Shown one piece after another: positions 35,425-49,882 of a DNA stretch of 64,000 nt (position 1 is its first letter; each line of letters starts with the position of its first letter). The stretch lies in assembly GCA_037013685.1 (NCBI GenBank), contig CM072894.1:29945529-30009528 (forward strand). The letters run 5' to 3'. This DNA is from Acridotheres tristis. Lineage: Eukaryota; Chordata; Aves; Passeriformes; Sturnidae. The translations under genes and the position numbers were made by a program. Below the pieces are notes generated by a model. It searched no databases. It saw only the letters and a program-made list of their open reading frames with translations, and was not told the DNA's origin.

Positions 35425-38400
35425 AACACACTGAGAATTTAATACATCTGCAGAGAGAACCAGCATGTTAAATTAATTAGAGTATCCTTACTACAACACA
35501 CAAACAAGTTCTGTTGATTTGCCTCATGAGCTTCAAAATTACCAGTTTATGCCCTATAGAATGCTCACCTCATGCAATACATCTAGATTTTGGCCATATA
35601 CTAAAGTAAAGTTTTGCAAAAAACCAAAGGATTTTGTTGGACATCATGTTCACATCTCCTTAGAAGTGATTCCAACAAAACTTCTGTACTGGTCTGTATT
35701 TCTGATGACTGGCAGGACAAAATTGTGCCTATTTTAAGACAGTCCATATTCTGTGTGCTTCGTGATAGGCCACAGAATACTGAATTTTCTTGTGCTGATT
35801 CTCTCAGATTATTTAAAACCCATGTAAGAGACTTCTACTTAATTAAGTGAAACAATTTTATTATAATAATGTAAAAAGCATAGGAAAAGTTCTAAATTAA
35901 GCCTAAAGGAAACACTAAAGAACTTCCCTGATCCTCAGTAATGTCTGAGAAATTCATAACAGATCCCTGAATTTTATGAAGTGGGGAGTAAACATGACTG
36001 GAGAAAAAGGTCATGTTATAAAAAAAAAAATGCTTCACTTATTCAGAAAAATGTAGCTCAATTTTAATTGACTCCACAGGAACTCGAGACATACAGCACT
36101 AGTGAATGTCCTCTGGTATGTTCTGTAAAATTAATGAAGCCTCATTTGAAGAGCTTACTAAGCTATTTTAGGACCGTGGCTGGGAAATGGAGTGGGATTG
36201 ATGGAGTTTAGGACAATATCATTAGAGCTGCTGTTTAGGAAGGCAAATCAGATTGTGAACTGTGGAATTAACAGCAGCGCCTTTTAAAGAGAAAATATTT
36301 CAAATATTCATTTTTAATAAAATGAACAGCACTTCATAGACAGTTATTTGGTTTCAGGTTAACAATTACAGAACACGGTTCTGCAGCTTCCTTTAGGCTA
36401 TTTTGCATGTTTTCTTTTAGGAACCCCAGCACTGGAAATCTCCAATGACACTGGATCATGGTGCTGAGTATTACAGAAAAAATGAAGTTGTCTGACTAAA
36501 GGGCTGTCCCTAGTTATGATTGAACCCTACTGTGAGAAATGGCATAAATAACCCAGAGACACTGAACAGCAGTGCTCCAAGCCATGCATTTTGACCCCAC
36601 AGGTGACAATGTGCTGCCCAAATCCAAACAAGTACAGAATGTTACTCCTCCTCATTTATCTACTCTCCTACATGTCATTTGCTAATAGGAATTATAGCAT
36701 TGTGCCTCATTAACTAATCCTACCAAAACCAATTCACTCAAAAAAAAAGAACTTTCCCTTAAAATCTCTAAGAGGACCACAAATAAAATACATAGTCCTA
36801 AGACTCTTCTGGCAAGTCCTTCACAAGGTGTGAAACAACATTTAGAATGGCAAATACTGTGAGAGATATAAATGAAAGCCTTTGTTCTAAAGTTAGAAGA
36901 AAATTTACTCAGTCAATCAGAACAGAAAACTGAGTCAGACCTCTTGAAAAGCCAGGCTTTACTGGACAGTAATTATACCTCTCTCTTAAATTGGATTCCA
37001 TAGTTAACACCTGAAGTGTATAAATCAAATGAATGCTTGCAAAATGTATGGAGGTTTGCAGGTAAAAGATGATATGAAAATCCCATGTAAACACAGAGCA
37101 TAACAGCCTTCAAAAGTAATCATAGTAATTAATATGGAAGTCCCATTCCAACCAGGATTTTTTCAGGCTGGATAATGTGATACTTATGGTCACACCACAT
37201 AACGATGATTCTTTTCATTGATAGCTCCAATGCCAACTAAGAGTCATAAACATGTTTTTTTGAAATTTTTGTTACCTAGAGTCAGAAATTCTACAAAAGA
37301 TAACAATTCCTAGTCCTTAGCCTCATCCATTTGCACAGCTGATGGTTTTGTTTTGTTGATTATCTTGGTGCCTTCACCACAAGGAAGTTCAGGGACCTCT
37401 GACACTTCACAAAGACATTCAGAGAAGTAGAGTTCTTACTTCGAAGAAATTCTCATTTAATTTGAAACAAACACTAGTATTATGTGAAAAGCTCTCAGCT
37501 GGGCACAAATTGCAGCCCTGAAGAGACATATTATTGATCTGAGGACATCACTAGAATAAAAAGCACTCTGTCTTAAACAAAGGAGAACATGAGGAAGCCT
37601 CTGAAAAAAAAAAGTGTTATCAAGACACCAGCCCTGGATGATGCACACAAAAACAGTTTTAAAAACAACTGATTGAAAATTTCCTAGTTATAATAGTTCT
37701 CAAATTTCTTAAAAGTTTGGAAACTCCAGAACATTGAATAACTGATTAGTTTATTCTGTTTTGCTAAAGCATGACAACCAAGGGTCTGTACATAACATCC
37801 TGACATCAGTACCAAATAAAACAATGACACGAGAAATCCAGCATTCTTCCCACAAAAATAGTGTCTGGCAATATAATTAACAACTAATAGTACTTTACAG
37901 AACAGAGATCTTGTTAAAAAAAATCAGAGTGTTATATTTGATAGAGGCAACTCTGCTGAAATTGTGTATTGAGTTTTTGTCCAAGGTATTTGATTTATTT
38001 TATGACATCCAAAGCTTACATTAAACAGAATTAATGAGAAACACATTAGGAGGACTAAAAACACTATCAGTAAAAAAATAAAGAGGTAGACAGGGTTATT
38101 ATATAGAGCTATCTTTGGGAAGAATTGATTCCATCTTGATTTTGACCTTGCTTTTAAGGCTGACAGAGAAGGAGGCTGCCTAGTGGACACACATCTCTGC
38201 AGGACAATTTGATGCTCAACAGGTTCTCTACAACTTATTTGGCTTTCACAAAGAATGCAACATTAAATAAAATATTACATGAAAACAAATTCAAAATTCT
38301 GGGATTGTCACAGCAGAATAAATTGACCTTAATCAGCAACATCCTCATATAGAATTGTACTAGCTGCAGAGCCAATGTTAATTTATTTTATCATTGCAGG

Positions 38401-38881
38401 CTAAATATCCAGACTCTTATGTTATTGTATGTTTTTTAAAAGTAAATATTTTCATCATTTGCCCTATCTCTAGGCAAAGAACATCGAATATACATTCTGC
38501 TGAAATGGTTAATCCATACATTTTAAATTACAGTTTGGATGTATGTATGAAAAATATAAATATAGCACTTAGTGACAGCACTATTACATAAGTACAGTAC
38601 CATGATAATCTCAAGCATTTTTAAAAATGAAAGCAGCATTTCTTCTAAATAGATTCACTAAGACTATTGTTTCTGGTTTAGGTTCAACACTGCTAGGGTT
38701 TTGTTTAAGATCAGAGTATGAGCTGGCAGGAAATGCAGCTCTATACTGGGCCTGGCATAATACAAATTGTTCTAGGGAATGTCAAAGTACAGGCAAACTA
38801 TCATAAAATGAAAAGAAATCAATGCAAAACTTTTCCTACTTGACAAGCAGCTTGACCCCCATCAATTTTGCAATAATTTCT

Positions 38882-38919
38882 TTACCTCCATTTATTGAAT
38901 TTACCCCCATTGATTGAAT
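38882..38919 (+). repeat. 19-bp tandem duplication
   Basis: The units ttacctccatttattgaat and ttacccccattgattgaat are adjacent and differ at two positions. Confidence 0.8.
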
Positions 38920-41825
38920 TGACAACAGGATACCATGTCCTAAATGCTACAGAATTCATTTGTAGCACTCACAGTTACACATGGTATGTTCACATGAACA
39001 AAAAAAAACCCCAGGCCCTTGTAAATCCTAATGAAAAATCCTGTATTGTTTAGGGAGCAAATGGAATAACTTCCATCCTTAAATACATCCCCATCACTGT
39101 AAATCAATCCCTGAATTGTTCTCGTGCAAGAATTTGGCCCAGGGTCTACATGGCCTTCAATGATTTAACTTTCTGGCAGCAGGACACTGAATGGTGGTGG
39201 TTTATTTGAAGGGTATAAAGTCTAGGTTCACTTGTCACTGAAATTAAGCAACTCATCTTGTCATTTAAATTACAGAGACTGAGTTGAAAGGACACACTAC
39301 CACATACTTTCAAGTCTCTTGAATTTTATTCCAGTGTTCTATTCACTTTCACATCAATATTGATCTAACTTTGATTAGTCAGAAGTTTTGCTCTTTTAGT
39401 GGTGGTATTTTCATCTTTAGACCTGTGACACAAAAAGCTCCAGGATGCTTATCACATTTATTCTTTTTCTCCCATGGAGTAACTCCAAGAGTGTTCCTGA
39501 GTGCCTTAAGATGTTGGCACAGGTGCTCTTGCACAATTCAGCAGCAAGTCAAGAGAAGGGAGTTGTGTCCTTCATGTGAAGGAGCAAAGGGGATGTGAAA
39601 TGTTTTGTCATTTCTGCAGGTTTCTAAATCTGGGATATTTTACAAGAGATTGCAGACCAATAGGGATATGAGACATCATCAGTCAACTAAAGTTATCTTG
39701 GAAAGACCCAACAGCTTCAAGAGCAATTGTGTCTTCCTTGATAAAGTATAAAAGTAGGAATCCTGACCTGGATGACCTTTAAGAATTTATGAAAATATAG
39801 AGAAGCATCACAGGCTCACTAAAGCCACAGGACTTAGAAGATTACTGAATCTGAACCTCCACTATTCTGTGCATATTTCATCTTAGCCAGGCAGGACTTG
39901 CATTTCTACCTAGCCTATTCCTTTCTCAGAGGTTTCAAGTGATGATTTTTGACCTATGAATACACATGGAGTTATTCTTTAGCCTCCAACAGTCATCGTG
40001 GCAAGCCAAGCTCATTATGAAACTAAAACCTGCTTAGCCTGCAAATCGACATTGTCATCATGTTCACTGAGATTAACGTGAATAATCTCTGCAGCTGTTA
40101 GCAATGACAAGGAGCAACAGAATCAACAGCACTTCTTTCAGTGTAAAAAAACCTAATTCTTACTAAATTCACAGTACAGTTAATGTACATTTTGTATGCC
40201 AAACAAAAGTAGTTTAGGAAAATATTTGCTAAATTTTTATTACTTGTTGATAATAAAGCTTATTTCATGGTAGCTCCTGAGAGAAACTTGGGTGGATCTA
40301 TCAATTTCAATGGATACAGGCCAAGACCAACTTGGACCTTGGATTAACTTGAGCTTGAACCTGGCTCAAAAGTGGTTTAGAATTTAACAATACTGATATT
40401 GAAGAGTTTGAAAAAAAATCCCTGATTTATAAAGAAGATACACAAGCTGCTAATTGCTGGTTATTTGCACAGAGCACTGTAAATCTTAGCCTAAGCTAAT
40501 TGCCCAAAGGAGATCAGCACTCAGGCAGTTTTGTGCATAGAAACCACTGGGTATTAAGGTAATTTATCAACCAGTCTTGAGAGAGCAAGTAGTGTCTAAA
40601 AAGTGAAAGAAAGAGAAGGAAATAATTCAGGCAATGCTGAAAATCTCTTCCATAGTATCTAGAATAAGGAGGCCTCAGGGTACTCTTCTGAAATTGCTGA
40701 CAGTGTTAACCTGAAGATTGTTAATGCTTGTTTTCCCACTGAAAATATTTACTAAGTTTTGGTTTGTTTAGCTAAAATTCTGCTTTGCAGCACAAACAGA
40801 AGCATTAGCAAGTCAGAGTCCTCCTCATCTTTATATTTCATGTTTTTTCAAATGCAAACCTGCAAGAAGGTTGATACCTTGCAGTCAACACATATGTCAA
40901 TCAGCCTCTGCTGTACACAGTATTATTAGAACTGCAGACGGCATTTCATCAAATTGATTATAGAAAATGTCATGCTAATTAAAATAGAGAACGCTTTCTG
41001 ATTTAATAAACAGAGGGTGCTAGACAATTCTTTGTCTAATGAAGTGTTTAGTAATTAAATAAAATAGTCATTTACAAAGATATTAGAGATACAGACCAAA
41101 CTTCAATATGTTAGTAAAGTCATGTGTAAGCTGAGCAAGATTTCCACCGCTCTTCTAAAAGTTTAGGCTGTTAGTAATGCTCTCAAGACAAAAATTATTC
41201 TGCACTAGTTTTACAATGCAATGTACTCTTGGAGTGTACTCCTCCAGACAATCATTTAGTATATATATTTCCTATTCAAAATGGCTTGCAGAGTTGTACA
41301 CACAGGCGATTCCTGTTCTTTCTGATCTCTACTTCCCTTTCCAATCTATGCCCAGTGCAAATAAACCAAAAACCAGACTGAGATCTTGCAGTGCAGTATC
41401 TACAGGAATGGAGGTGGCAGAGTGAGAGCAGCACCCTGCCAGGCACAAATGAGTTAGCTCTGCTATTCCCTCCTTCTTGAACCTCAGAATTAAGTGCCCA
41501 GGCATGGACTGACCTAGAAAATTCAAATTTCCTCCATACTCAATGTATTTTCCTCTTCTCCTAATCTGGCCATTGGTTTGCAGAGCAAGCCAAGCTCAAT
41601 TCATGCCAATTTTCAGTGGTCCCAGTCCCTTTAGCATATCGAGGTATTAAAATCTTCAACTCTGCTCAACAGCCAATATTCATTTATGAAATCAATTTCT
41701 TACCTGTCATACAACTGCACAGGATCATGCCTCACTATCACACTATCCCCATGCTCATTTCAGACAGAACAGAGGAACCAGACAGCTCCTGAATATTAAC
41801 AAATCCACGAGGGGATTAATTTACA

Positions 41826-41869
41826 AGAAAAAGAAAAAAAGAAAAAAAAAGAAAAAAAGAAAAAAAAAA
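41826..41869 (+). repeat. (GAAAAAAA)n A-rich tract
   Basis: A runs of five to ten interrupted by single g residues. In the DPP10 pre-mRNA this becomes a U/C tract. Confidence 0.95.
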
Positions 41870-44800
41870 CTCAACAGTGAAATATATAGTGCAGTAGAGC
41901 CAAGCCTCTGGAGTTTAAACTGAAGCAGATGAGGAAACATTCACTGCAGAGCTGTGGGGGGCAATAAGGAGGACAGTGACCAGCAGCCACAGGTTGTAAT
42001 GTCTGTGACAAGCTCAGCTGGAAGAACACCACTGTGTGCTGCCTAATTCACTTCTAGACATGTTGGAAAGATGGAAACACAAGGGAATTACTTCAAAGAC
42101 AACAAAAATAGAGGCAGATAAATTGAAATGCAGGTGACCACAGAGAATGCAGATGAATAAAGCTGCAGAGACTGTCCTGGAGCTCCACTCAGACATGTTG
42201 TGCAATCCAGATGTGCTGTCAGCTCAGTCTTCACAGCAAAACTAAATCATATATTCCTCTACTATGTATTGCCATGATAATGGAAAGCTGTTCTTATTTA
42301 GAATTTTCCAAGTTTTTCCGAGAAGTTTATCATAACTTAGATTGTAACTGCTTGAGGGCTTTGGTCCTGCTATCCCTGGCATAGAGCAGCAGCAGCTTGT
42401 TGAAGCTATTTCTTCTCCAGTCTTCCTGGAGGAACAAACCATCATGCAGTTCTCTTCTGCTGCCCTGGTACTCTGCTTGGCAGTGAGCATAGCACCTTTA
42501 CATGGATCTGCTCACTCAAAACTTCCCAAATCAAGGCTGCTCCAGCAGGGTCTGTCTCATTTTCTGTTTCAAGAGCACACTCAGAATAACACAGCTACAT
42601 CTGAGCTTCAGCTTTCCAAAATCATAATCTCCAAACAAGGTGTTGACATTGTTTAAGGAGTTGTCTAACAATTAGAAAAAGTTGAAAGAAAATAAGAGTT
42701 GTGCCATAATTATTCTCCTACAGAAGAATTAAAAGTCTTCCTCATTTTAAAACACAACTGGTCAAAGCGCTACAAAGTAAATTAACAAAAATAAATGTAA
42801 ATGCAAAGATCTAAGTGTGTGCCAGCATAAATGGGAGGCAGTTATCTAACCCAAAAAGAAATGTGTTGATGGACTAAAGCACAAAATGTGACTGTTTCTA
42901 CCATTCCTCCTGATACTTTCCCCATCCCACTATTCATAATGCAGAAATCTCCATCTGTGTCTCTGTCATTACTTGGAGGAAAATGTCAGGGATATTCATT
43001 CCTCCCCTTAGAGCAAAGCACTAAACATGATTTCATTGTGTTAAAAGCTAGGATAATAGACTTCAGTCTATTAGTCCATTCCAATTTGTTTGAAATGCAA
43101 TTAACAGTAAATCAGCACCAAAAGAAAGGGAGGGGAAGTGGCTGCATTCATGGCAGAGCCTTCCTTCTAGGCCACATCACTGCTCCAGTGCCACACAACT
43201 CTGGGTACCTACACTTTAGTCATTCTCTATGTTAAAAAAAAGTAGGTTACAGAGACATATAGGTAGACAGAGACAGAGCCTTCAAATTAGACAAAATGCT
43301 AAAATATTTTAAAGACGATGAGAGGTGAAGCTTCTAACAACAATTTGGTTTTCTTAGCCCACATTACATGATGGTGAAACATCAAACATTGTTATTTTGC
43401 CAGCTCCAAAATTACGACAAAACTCCTCAGTTTTCCCAACTACTTGGAAACGTTTTTGCTCTCCTGCATTGCACCAAGGGCCATTACTGAGCCAGCTTGG
43501 CAATGGACTCAGACAGCTGCTGTCCAAATAGCATACATGTCGCTGGACTACTGAGAAAATTAGGGAACAAATTCCCCGTTTCGGTCACACATCCTATTCC
43601 AGCCTCTTCCCCAGAGGGATAATAAGGTACCACAACACAGCAGCACTCCTCTGGCAGCCTTGGGAGTTGACCTTTGCACTGAGCCAAGCCAGATGGAACA
43701 CGGACAACTCCACTCTGGATCCGGCAGCGTGGCCAGGCTGGATTTCACACAGACTGCTGAATTGGCAAGGCTTCACTCTGGAGAAGACAGTCATTTCAAT
43801 GAAGGGAGATTTATATGCTTGTCTACTCCTATACAATTGCAAATCTCAAATAAAAGTGAGTATTTCAGCTTGCAATAGGAATGTGAACTCCCTAAGCTTT
43901 CCAAACAATCACTCCTGAGGGCTCACCATCGTCCCTACTTCTGCAGGGCTCCAGATGAAACTGGCATTTCCTAGAAGAGCCCAACAAGTGAGAAAATTAA
44001 AATCCACTGGCTGTGTACACATCCCAGTAAAAGGCCAGTCTCTGGAGCAGCCTAGGACTGCAGTTTTCTCACTCCCTCTTTTCCCCTTGAGGGCATCTCA
44101 GCAAGCTGGCTCAGGCAGAGCTGGTGGCTCAGAGCCCAACCCCACGCTCGGGCAGTGAAAACATCTCAGCTGTGATATCCACATGTCCTTAACAAGCTCT
44201 GGAATCCAGCTCTGGGAGCCTGACACTCCCAGCACAGCACATCCAAGGCACACAGGGTCATGGAGTAGGACTGCCAGGTGTACACTGACAATGCTGAATT
44301 TTTTGTTTTATTTTCTACTACTGAAGGACAAAGTATTTTATTATAAAAGTGAGCACAGGGAGGCAACTTTTTACTTGCTTCTTCCAAATCTCATTCTGAT
44401 TTATGGGAACAACATGTTGATTAAATGGAGATCATTAGCTCAGAAGAATTATCATGCACCCAGTAATATATATATCACATCAAAGCACTGTTTTGTGATT
44501 TTATTTGTATCTTTCTATGAACCCTAAATACTTGTCTACATTAAATTATCTCTACTGATCAATCATCTGTGCTTTGAACAGAAATTACTGATTCAAGAGT
44601 CACATGTGCCATTAAGAATTTTTGCCCAAAAGTATTGAAACCTGTGTATCTAAATTCAACTCACAAAATGAAAGCAATTTGGGTGTTGTTTTCATATGTA
44701 TTCATCACCTACTACTGAAGGTCTTGGGAAATAACCATGCCAGGTAATTGGAAAATTAAATGGTGACTTTGTAGGTATCTAATCAGCATAGATATGGAAA

Positions 44801-46626
44801 CACAGATTTGGCACCAACATCTGAGAACACTGGCAGAATTTGCTTTGGCATTCATTCATTTTGGAAGCCATTGTTTCCTCTGTACATGTAATTCCAGTGT
44901 TCTGCTGGAGTGTGGGGAATTGGACAGGCAGTGCCAGGGACTGCAGGATCACCAGGACAGTGCTTGCCTTGACCCAGGTCCTGCCCTGCCTGGCATGCTC
45001 TGGGTAAACTCCATGAGACCAGGGAGAAGGTGTGGAGTGGAAATTCCCTAGGACAGTGTCTTATCCTCAGAATTCAAACAGAAAACTCAGGTGTAAGCTC
45101 AAACTCACACAAACAAGCCTTCTGATCAAAACACATCAGCATTAAGCCTGTCATACTGGCCTGGAAAGGATTCTGACTGCATTTTGGAGCACTTGCCAAT
45201 GGATTTTATTTGGCTCAGAGATGAAGTCTCAGTTCCAAACAGAAAGAGACACAAGCAATTAAGTCTCTATCTTAACATTATCATCATGTGCTTCACTTTC
45301 CTTCTTTCAAAATTACAAAGGTGATGCATTGGTAAGGGACATTTGGTGCAGCTTATCTCTCCAATTAATTTAAAACACATTGTAGCTGAACGGGAATATC
45401 ACAAGAAGAAGAAAATCAAGGCAAGGTTGAACAATGGCATTCTTGGCAAGCCAGCAACTGTTCTTAACCAGCACCTACATTCAGTGGCAGTTTGACAGCA
45501 TTCCCAACAAATGGAGGAGCACAGGCCTCCTCCAGGTATGATGTGCAAGTGAAACAGTAGACCTATTCTCCATGCTTTAGTCATACATAAGTTTCAAAGA
45601 ATAAATATTTAAATTATGTTTCCACATTTATCCTAATAATCATTCCATGGAATTACATCTCTTAGCTGCTTCTGATCAGAGAATTCAAGCAGCAATTCAG
45701 CTTTTATTTTCCATTTGAATTAGGCTACCTTTTCAGATGAACATTATTATTAATTTTATTAGTTTCTGGTTTTCCCGAAGTAAAAAGTGTCATTTTTTCA
45801 TTGAAATGCTAACTTCATTAATTAAGTCCATAATTGCTCAATAACTGCTTTGGACACATAGAAAATATTCTGCTCAAAGTTTAACTTACCTGTCTGGATT
45901 TTTTTTTTCATTTTTGTACCATAAAAAAGGAGGAAAGTAACTGGAAGGATTGACTAAAATAGAGTGCCATAGCTGAAAAATATATATCTGGTGCTCATAA
46001 TTAGCAATTATTAAATGGATCTACAATAAGCACTATTATGTTATGAGGAAAGTCTGAATAGGACGATTCTTGCATTTTCTCCTCTAGTCCATTACCAAGG
46101 ATATAAGGGCATGCAAAAAGGGCTGATCCAAATACAATAGCAGGAGCAAAATTTGTTTTGCTGTAACTTTGCCTTTGGCAGAACATTCATATTTTCACGT
46201 CTATACATTTCACTTTGGAAGAATATTAAACATCTTTCTAAATGAGGGATTTTAAATTTGTTTGCACTTACTCATTTTTATCATCTTTAGTAAACATTTT
46301 CCTGATGGTGAAATTGTCAAACAGATTTTGTTATTTTCATTTTTCATGCAATTATAAAAATAAACCCTTTGTGCACGTAATTGAAACACAGACAGAAATG
46401 CTCCCATATTTCCCAATTGTAGATCACTTTTAGTAGTTCTAAAGGCAAACTTATTGTAGTTTACAGGTTGAAATTTAAGTCACTACAGGGAAGCCACTTA
46501 GCAGTTCAACATATTCATATGAAGTATATGAATTTTATATTGTCTTCCAAAATATATATTCCACGTATATAAAGGCTGGGCCAAACTGATGGAAGCAGAA
46601 TAGATTGCATTCATTTTATGCAGTAG

Positions 46627-46830
46627 ATTCACAGATTTCAAGGCCAAAAGAGCCCATTATGTACTTCTATCCTGAATTCTTTCAGAGCTAAGATTACAGG
46701 ATTTTGACCTGCAATTCTGGCACCAGCCCTGTAATTTCCTGTTGGGTTTTCCTTAATAAAGAGCATGCAGGCTTGCTTTAAACACTTCAGTGCAGAATCC
46801 TCTATAGATCTTGATATAATATTATGAGCT
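46627..46830 (-). mobile_element. Ancient CR1/L3-like LINE 3' fragment
   Basis: Read on the plus strand, the segment starts ttcacagatttcaaggccaa-aagagcc. Later it has caccagccctgtaatttcct, a tttaaacacttcagtg block and agaatcc. The order and spacing resemble the reverse complement of an old CR1-family 3' end widespread in turtles, crocodilians and birds (an ATAGATTTCAAGGCCAGAAG-type start and a GATGGAGAATCC-type end). It is much more diverged than the bird CR1 fragments at 9.3 and 15.6 kb. The family name cannot be fixed by eye. Confidence 0.5.
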
Positions 46831-47689
46831 GACAAACAGAAAAAACAAATCCCAGTAGGATTCCATTAACACCTTACTTAAAGACTTTTCACTATAATAA
46901 TGCCTGGAGGGAATTATCAATAAAAGAAATCCATTTAATCTTACAGTGCAATGTGAAACACACTAAGGAGATGCCAGAAATTGGAGCCTATTCTGCTCTG
47001 TTCTGTAGAGTGCCCACTTCAACTGACTGAATCCAGTCTGTGCCACAGAAACAATTCACTGTTAGGGTAAAAACACAGGTTATGTGATACAGGGATGTAT
47101 CCAAAGACCAAATACTCAATTTCTATTATATAATTTAATTAAGATGGGCATATCAATTTCTATGCTCCTTATAAAATCACACATATTCAATCTGCACAGA
47201 GGAGAAACATTGCTTTTTCTGCTGCGACATTTTCCCTAAACATGAAACCCAACAGGAAGTGACAGCATTGCTGTCTATAAAACATTTACTTTCATCTTAG
47301 TGAAAAAAAAAAATAGAAAAAGAGAGCATTGTATCAGCTTTCAATGCACAGTCCTGAACAAGAAGCAGAGGTATTCCACCTTTTTTTCTCCAAGAAAAGG
47401 ACCCAGAATTGGAGCTTCCCAGGAACGAAACTATTTCCTAGGAAGAATATAGCTACTGTATTTGAGGATAGATGTCTCATTTCAAGCAGATGCCAAGAAC
47501 CCTTGGCCTGATACCAGTGAGTCCAAGAAAGAGTTTTCATATTCCTTACTCAGCAGCAGAGCAGAAGAAAAGCTTCCAAGCTCCCTGGAGTGAAATATCA
47601 GCACTATGAGTCAGTGCTCAGTGATGAGGACATGCTTGGCATATTTGGTTTTGGGAGATGAAAAGAAAGGAGAGAGAAGCTCTTAAAAG

Positions 47690-47703
47690 AAAAAAAAAAA
47701 AAA
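47690..47703 (+). repeat. Poly-A tract
   Basis: About 13 consecutive A residues after a single g. Confidence 0.9.
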
Positions 47704-48849
47704 TAGAGTAATTCTTGGCAAGAGAGCAGGTTACTTACTCCATACAGCAAGGAAAGCAGCTGGGAGAAAACTGTAACTTTCAAAATATTTGAAACTCATC
47801 ACTGACAAAGTTTGGCACAGCTTGGATCTGGCACTTGCTTCAGGACTTAATCACTGTTCTCCTTACCTCTAGGAGAAATATCGGGAGTATACAACATATA
47901 AAGCAAAGAAAAATATATTCATTTTCAGTAAATAAGCAACACCTACAGGAGTACCTACGAAATATAATTTTATTTTCAGCTGTGAAAAGACAAAAAGCTG
48001 TCACTCATGCTTCTGCAGTCTTATAGCCAGTTAAACACTCTTCTTCTGAAACATCACGAGGGAATAGAAATAAAGCATAACGTGATAAACAATCTGCATC
48101 ACATTTTTTTCTAACCTGCTAGCTTTTTAAGACAAAAAGTTTTTGAAATCTTTCAGCACAGGGTTATTTCCAAGTTCTGGGTTTCTAGATGCTACTTCTA
48201 ATTAGTACCTGAGATTCCACTGCATTTATTTTTCACTTGTAAAACAGACACTTGAAGGGGGATAAACAGTCCAGTGCTAGCATACCCTAACACAGTTAAA
48301 TGCTAAAGTGATGTGCCATCTAATTCTATACAACATTTATTTTTACATATTTCATCAATGTTCATACACCAATTATAAGTGCAATAAAAAAGTCCTACAA
48401 ATATTTAACAAATTGTAAATATTAGCTACGTTGTGTAGACCACATCAGGATTTCTTATAAGCTTGTATAATACAATATTCATCCTTTTTAAGAGCATGCT
48501 CATCCTGTTGTGAAGTTCTACGACCTGTCTGATAAGTGTTCATACACTAAATCATTCAGTATGTCCAATTATAATCAAACATGTCACATAATGTGATTAT
48601 TTATCACACACACCAAGAAAATCATATCAATTCCAGAATTTCACACATAACTTATTTTAGAAAAGAATGCAGTTCACATAGCAAAAATGTGAAGTAAACT
48701 CGCCTAAGTAGCAATCAACAAATGCAGTGCCTACTAAAATCCTGAGTTTCATGCAAAATAAGAAGAGGACAGGGTGGCATCCACCCTGTGAGAGCAAGCA
48801 GGAGCTGAGACGTGTGGCTGAGCACAGAGAGGGGAGGAGGATGGGAGCC

Positions 48850-48925
48850 ATGCACCTGGGAAGGGCTCATGTCTCAAACCAGATCTGAACCTGCTCCCCT
48901 GGCACAGCACTAATCACTCAGTCTA
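48850..48925 (-). mobile_element. Possible tRNA-derived SINE remnant with pol III box A- and box B-like motifs
   Basis: On the minus strand, TAGACTGAGTGATTAGTGC (about 48925-48907) resembles the box A region of tRNA-derived SINEs (CTCAGTGGTTAG-like). About 30 nt downstream, GGTTCAGATCTGG (48891-48879) resembles box B (GGTTCRANYCC). The order and spacing fit a tRNA head. No tRNA fold or intact CCA-end is visible, so this is not a functional tRNA gene. Confidence 0.35.
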
Positions 48926-49856
48926 CATCATGAATTCATTTAGATTTACTTGTGTATCAGAGATGCTGGCCAAACTAATATATAAGTAATCAATATAATT
49001 GACAACATGTATTGGCAAGTGCAAAACTAGTTATTTTTTCCCCGTTAAATGGGTTCTTTTCCATAATTATACGTTAATGAATGCTTTTTGCAAATGTCAA
49101 ATGAAACGTTTGAATAGTAAGCCAGTTTAGAGAAAATGTTAAAATATTTTAAAGCTTAATACATTGAGGCAACTTCTGACTAATAAGTCATAGAAGCAAA
49201 ACCCCGAGAGCAAACCCCAACAGTGACAAAGGCATTGCTTTCAACATCACTTACACTGCACCACATCCAGAGTGTTTTGCCTGTCACCCAGAGGAACTTC
49301 AGCTATAAAAGCATCCTGCCTGGGTTTGTATCCTTTGAGTTCAAAAAGATTTTCAGCACCTTGAGTACAGAACCAGTTTATAATACTTTATTCTGGGATT
49401 GCTCATGGTGCCACTGGCAGTGACAGAAGTGTACTCTGATGCCTTCATTAGATGGCAGCAAAAATTGTGGTGGGAAGAATTCCAACCAGTCATATTTTCC
49501 ATTTGGACAGGAAATTAAATGGACAGTATTTGTAGTTCACTTATTATGATGGTTTACTTATGCTCCTGCATCCTTCCATACTGTAGCAGAGACTGAACTG
49601 ATGCATGCAGAACTCTTGAGCTCAGAGACCAAGCTGTGGGAGTCATTCCTGCCCGGAGAAGGACATTAGAAAAGGGATTCTGCAATGTATTTCATGGGAG
49701 AAACTATTTTCAAGTCTAGAAGAATGCATAGAAAAGTAAATGTCTAGTTTTCCTTCAGCAATTCTGCAGTAAGAGATGACCTTTGCAATAGCTCCAGGTT
49801 GCATCAACCAGAAAGATAAAGAATTTATTATTTATTAGTCTAACCCTTGGACTGCC

Positions 49857-49882
49857 TTTTTTTTTTTTTTTTTTTCTTTTCT
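49857..49882 (+). repeat. Poly-T tract
   Basis: About 19 consecutive T residues followed by cttttc. Confidence 0.9.

Noticed and set aside
36440..36480. ggatcatg-containing segment that could be the HDP part of the preceding DPP10 exon
   Set aside because: The reverse-strand frames do not give the expected FVLHDPEARW-like sequence and there is no donor at the right place.
39745..39790. Possible CR1 tail (cctgacctggatgaccttta)
   Set aside because: Only about 20 bp resemble CR1, and the following bases do not show the ccttccaac block or the terminal repeats.
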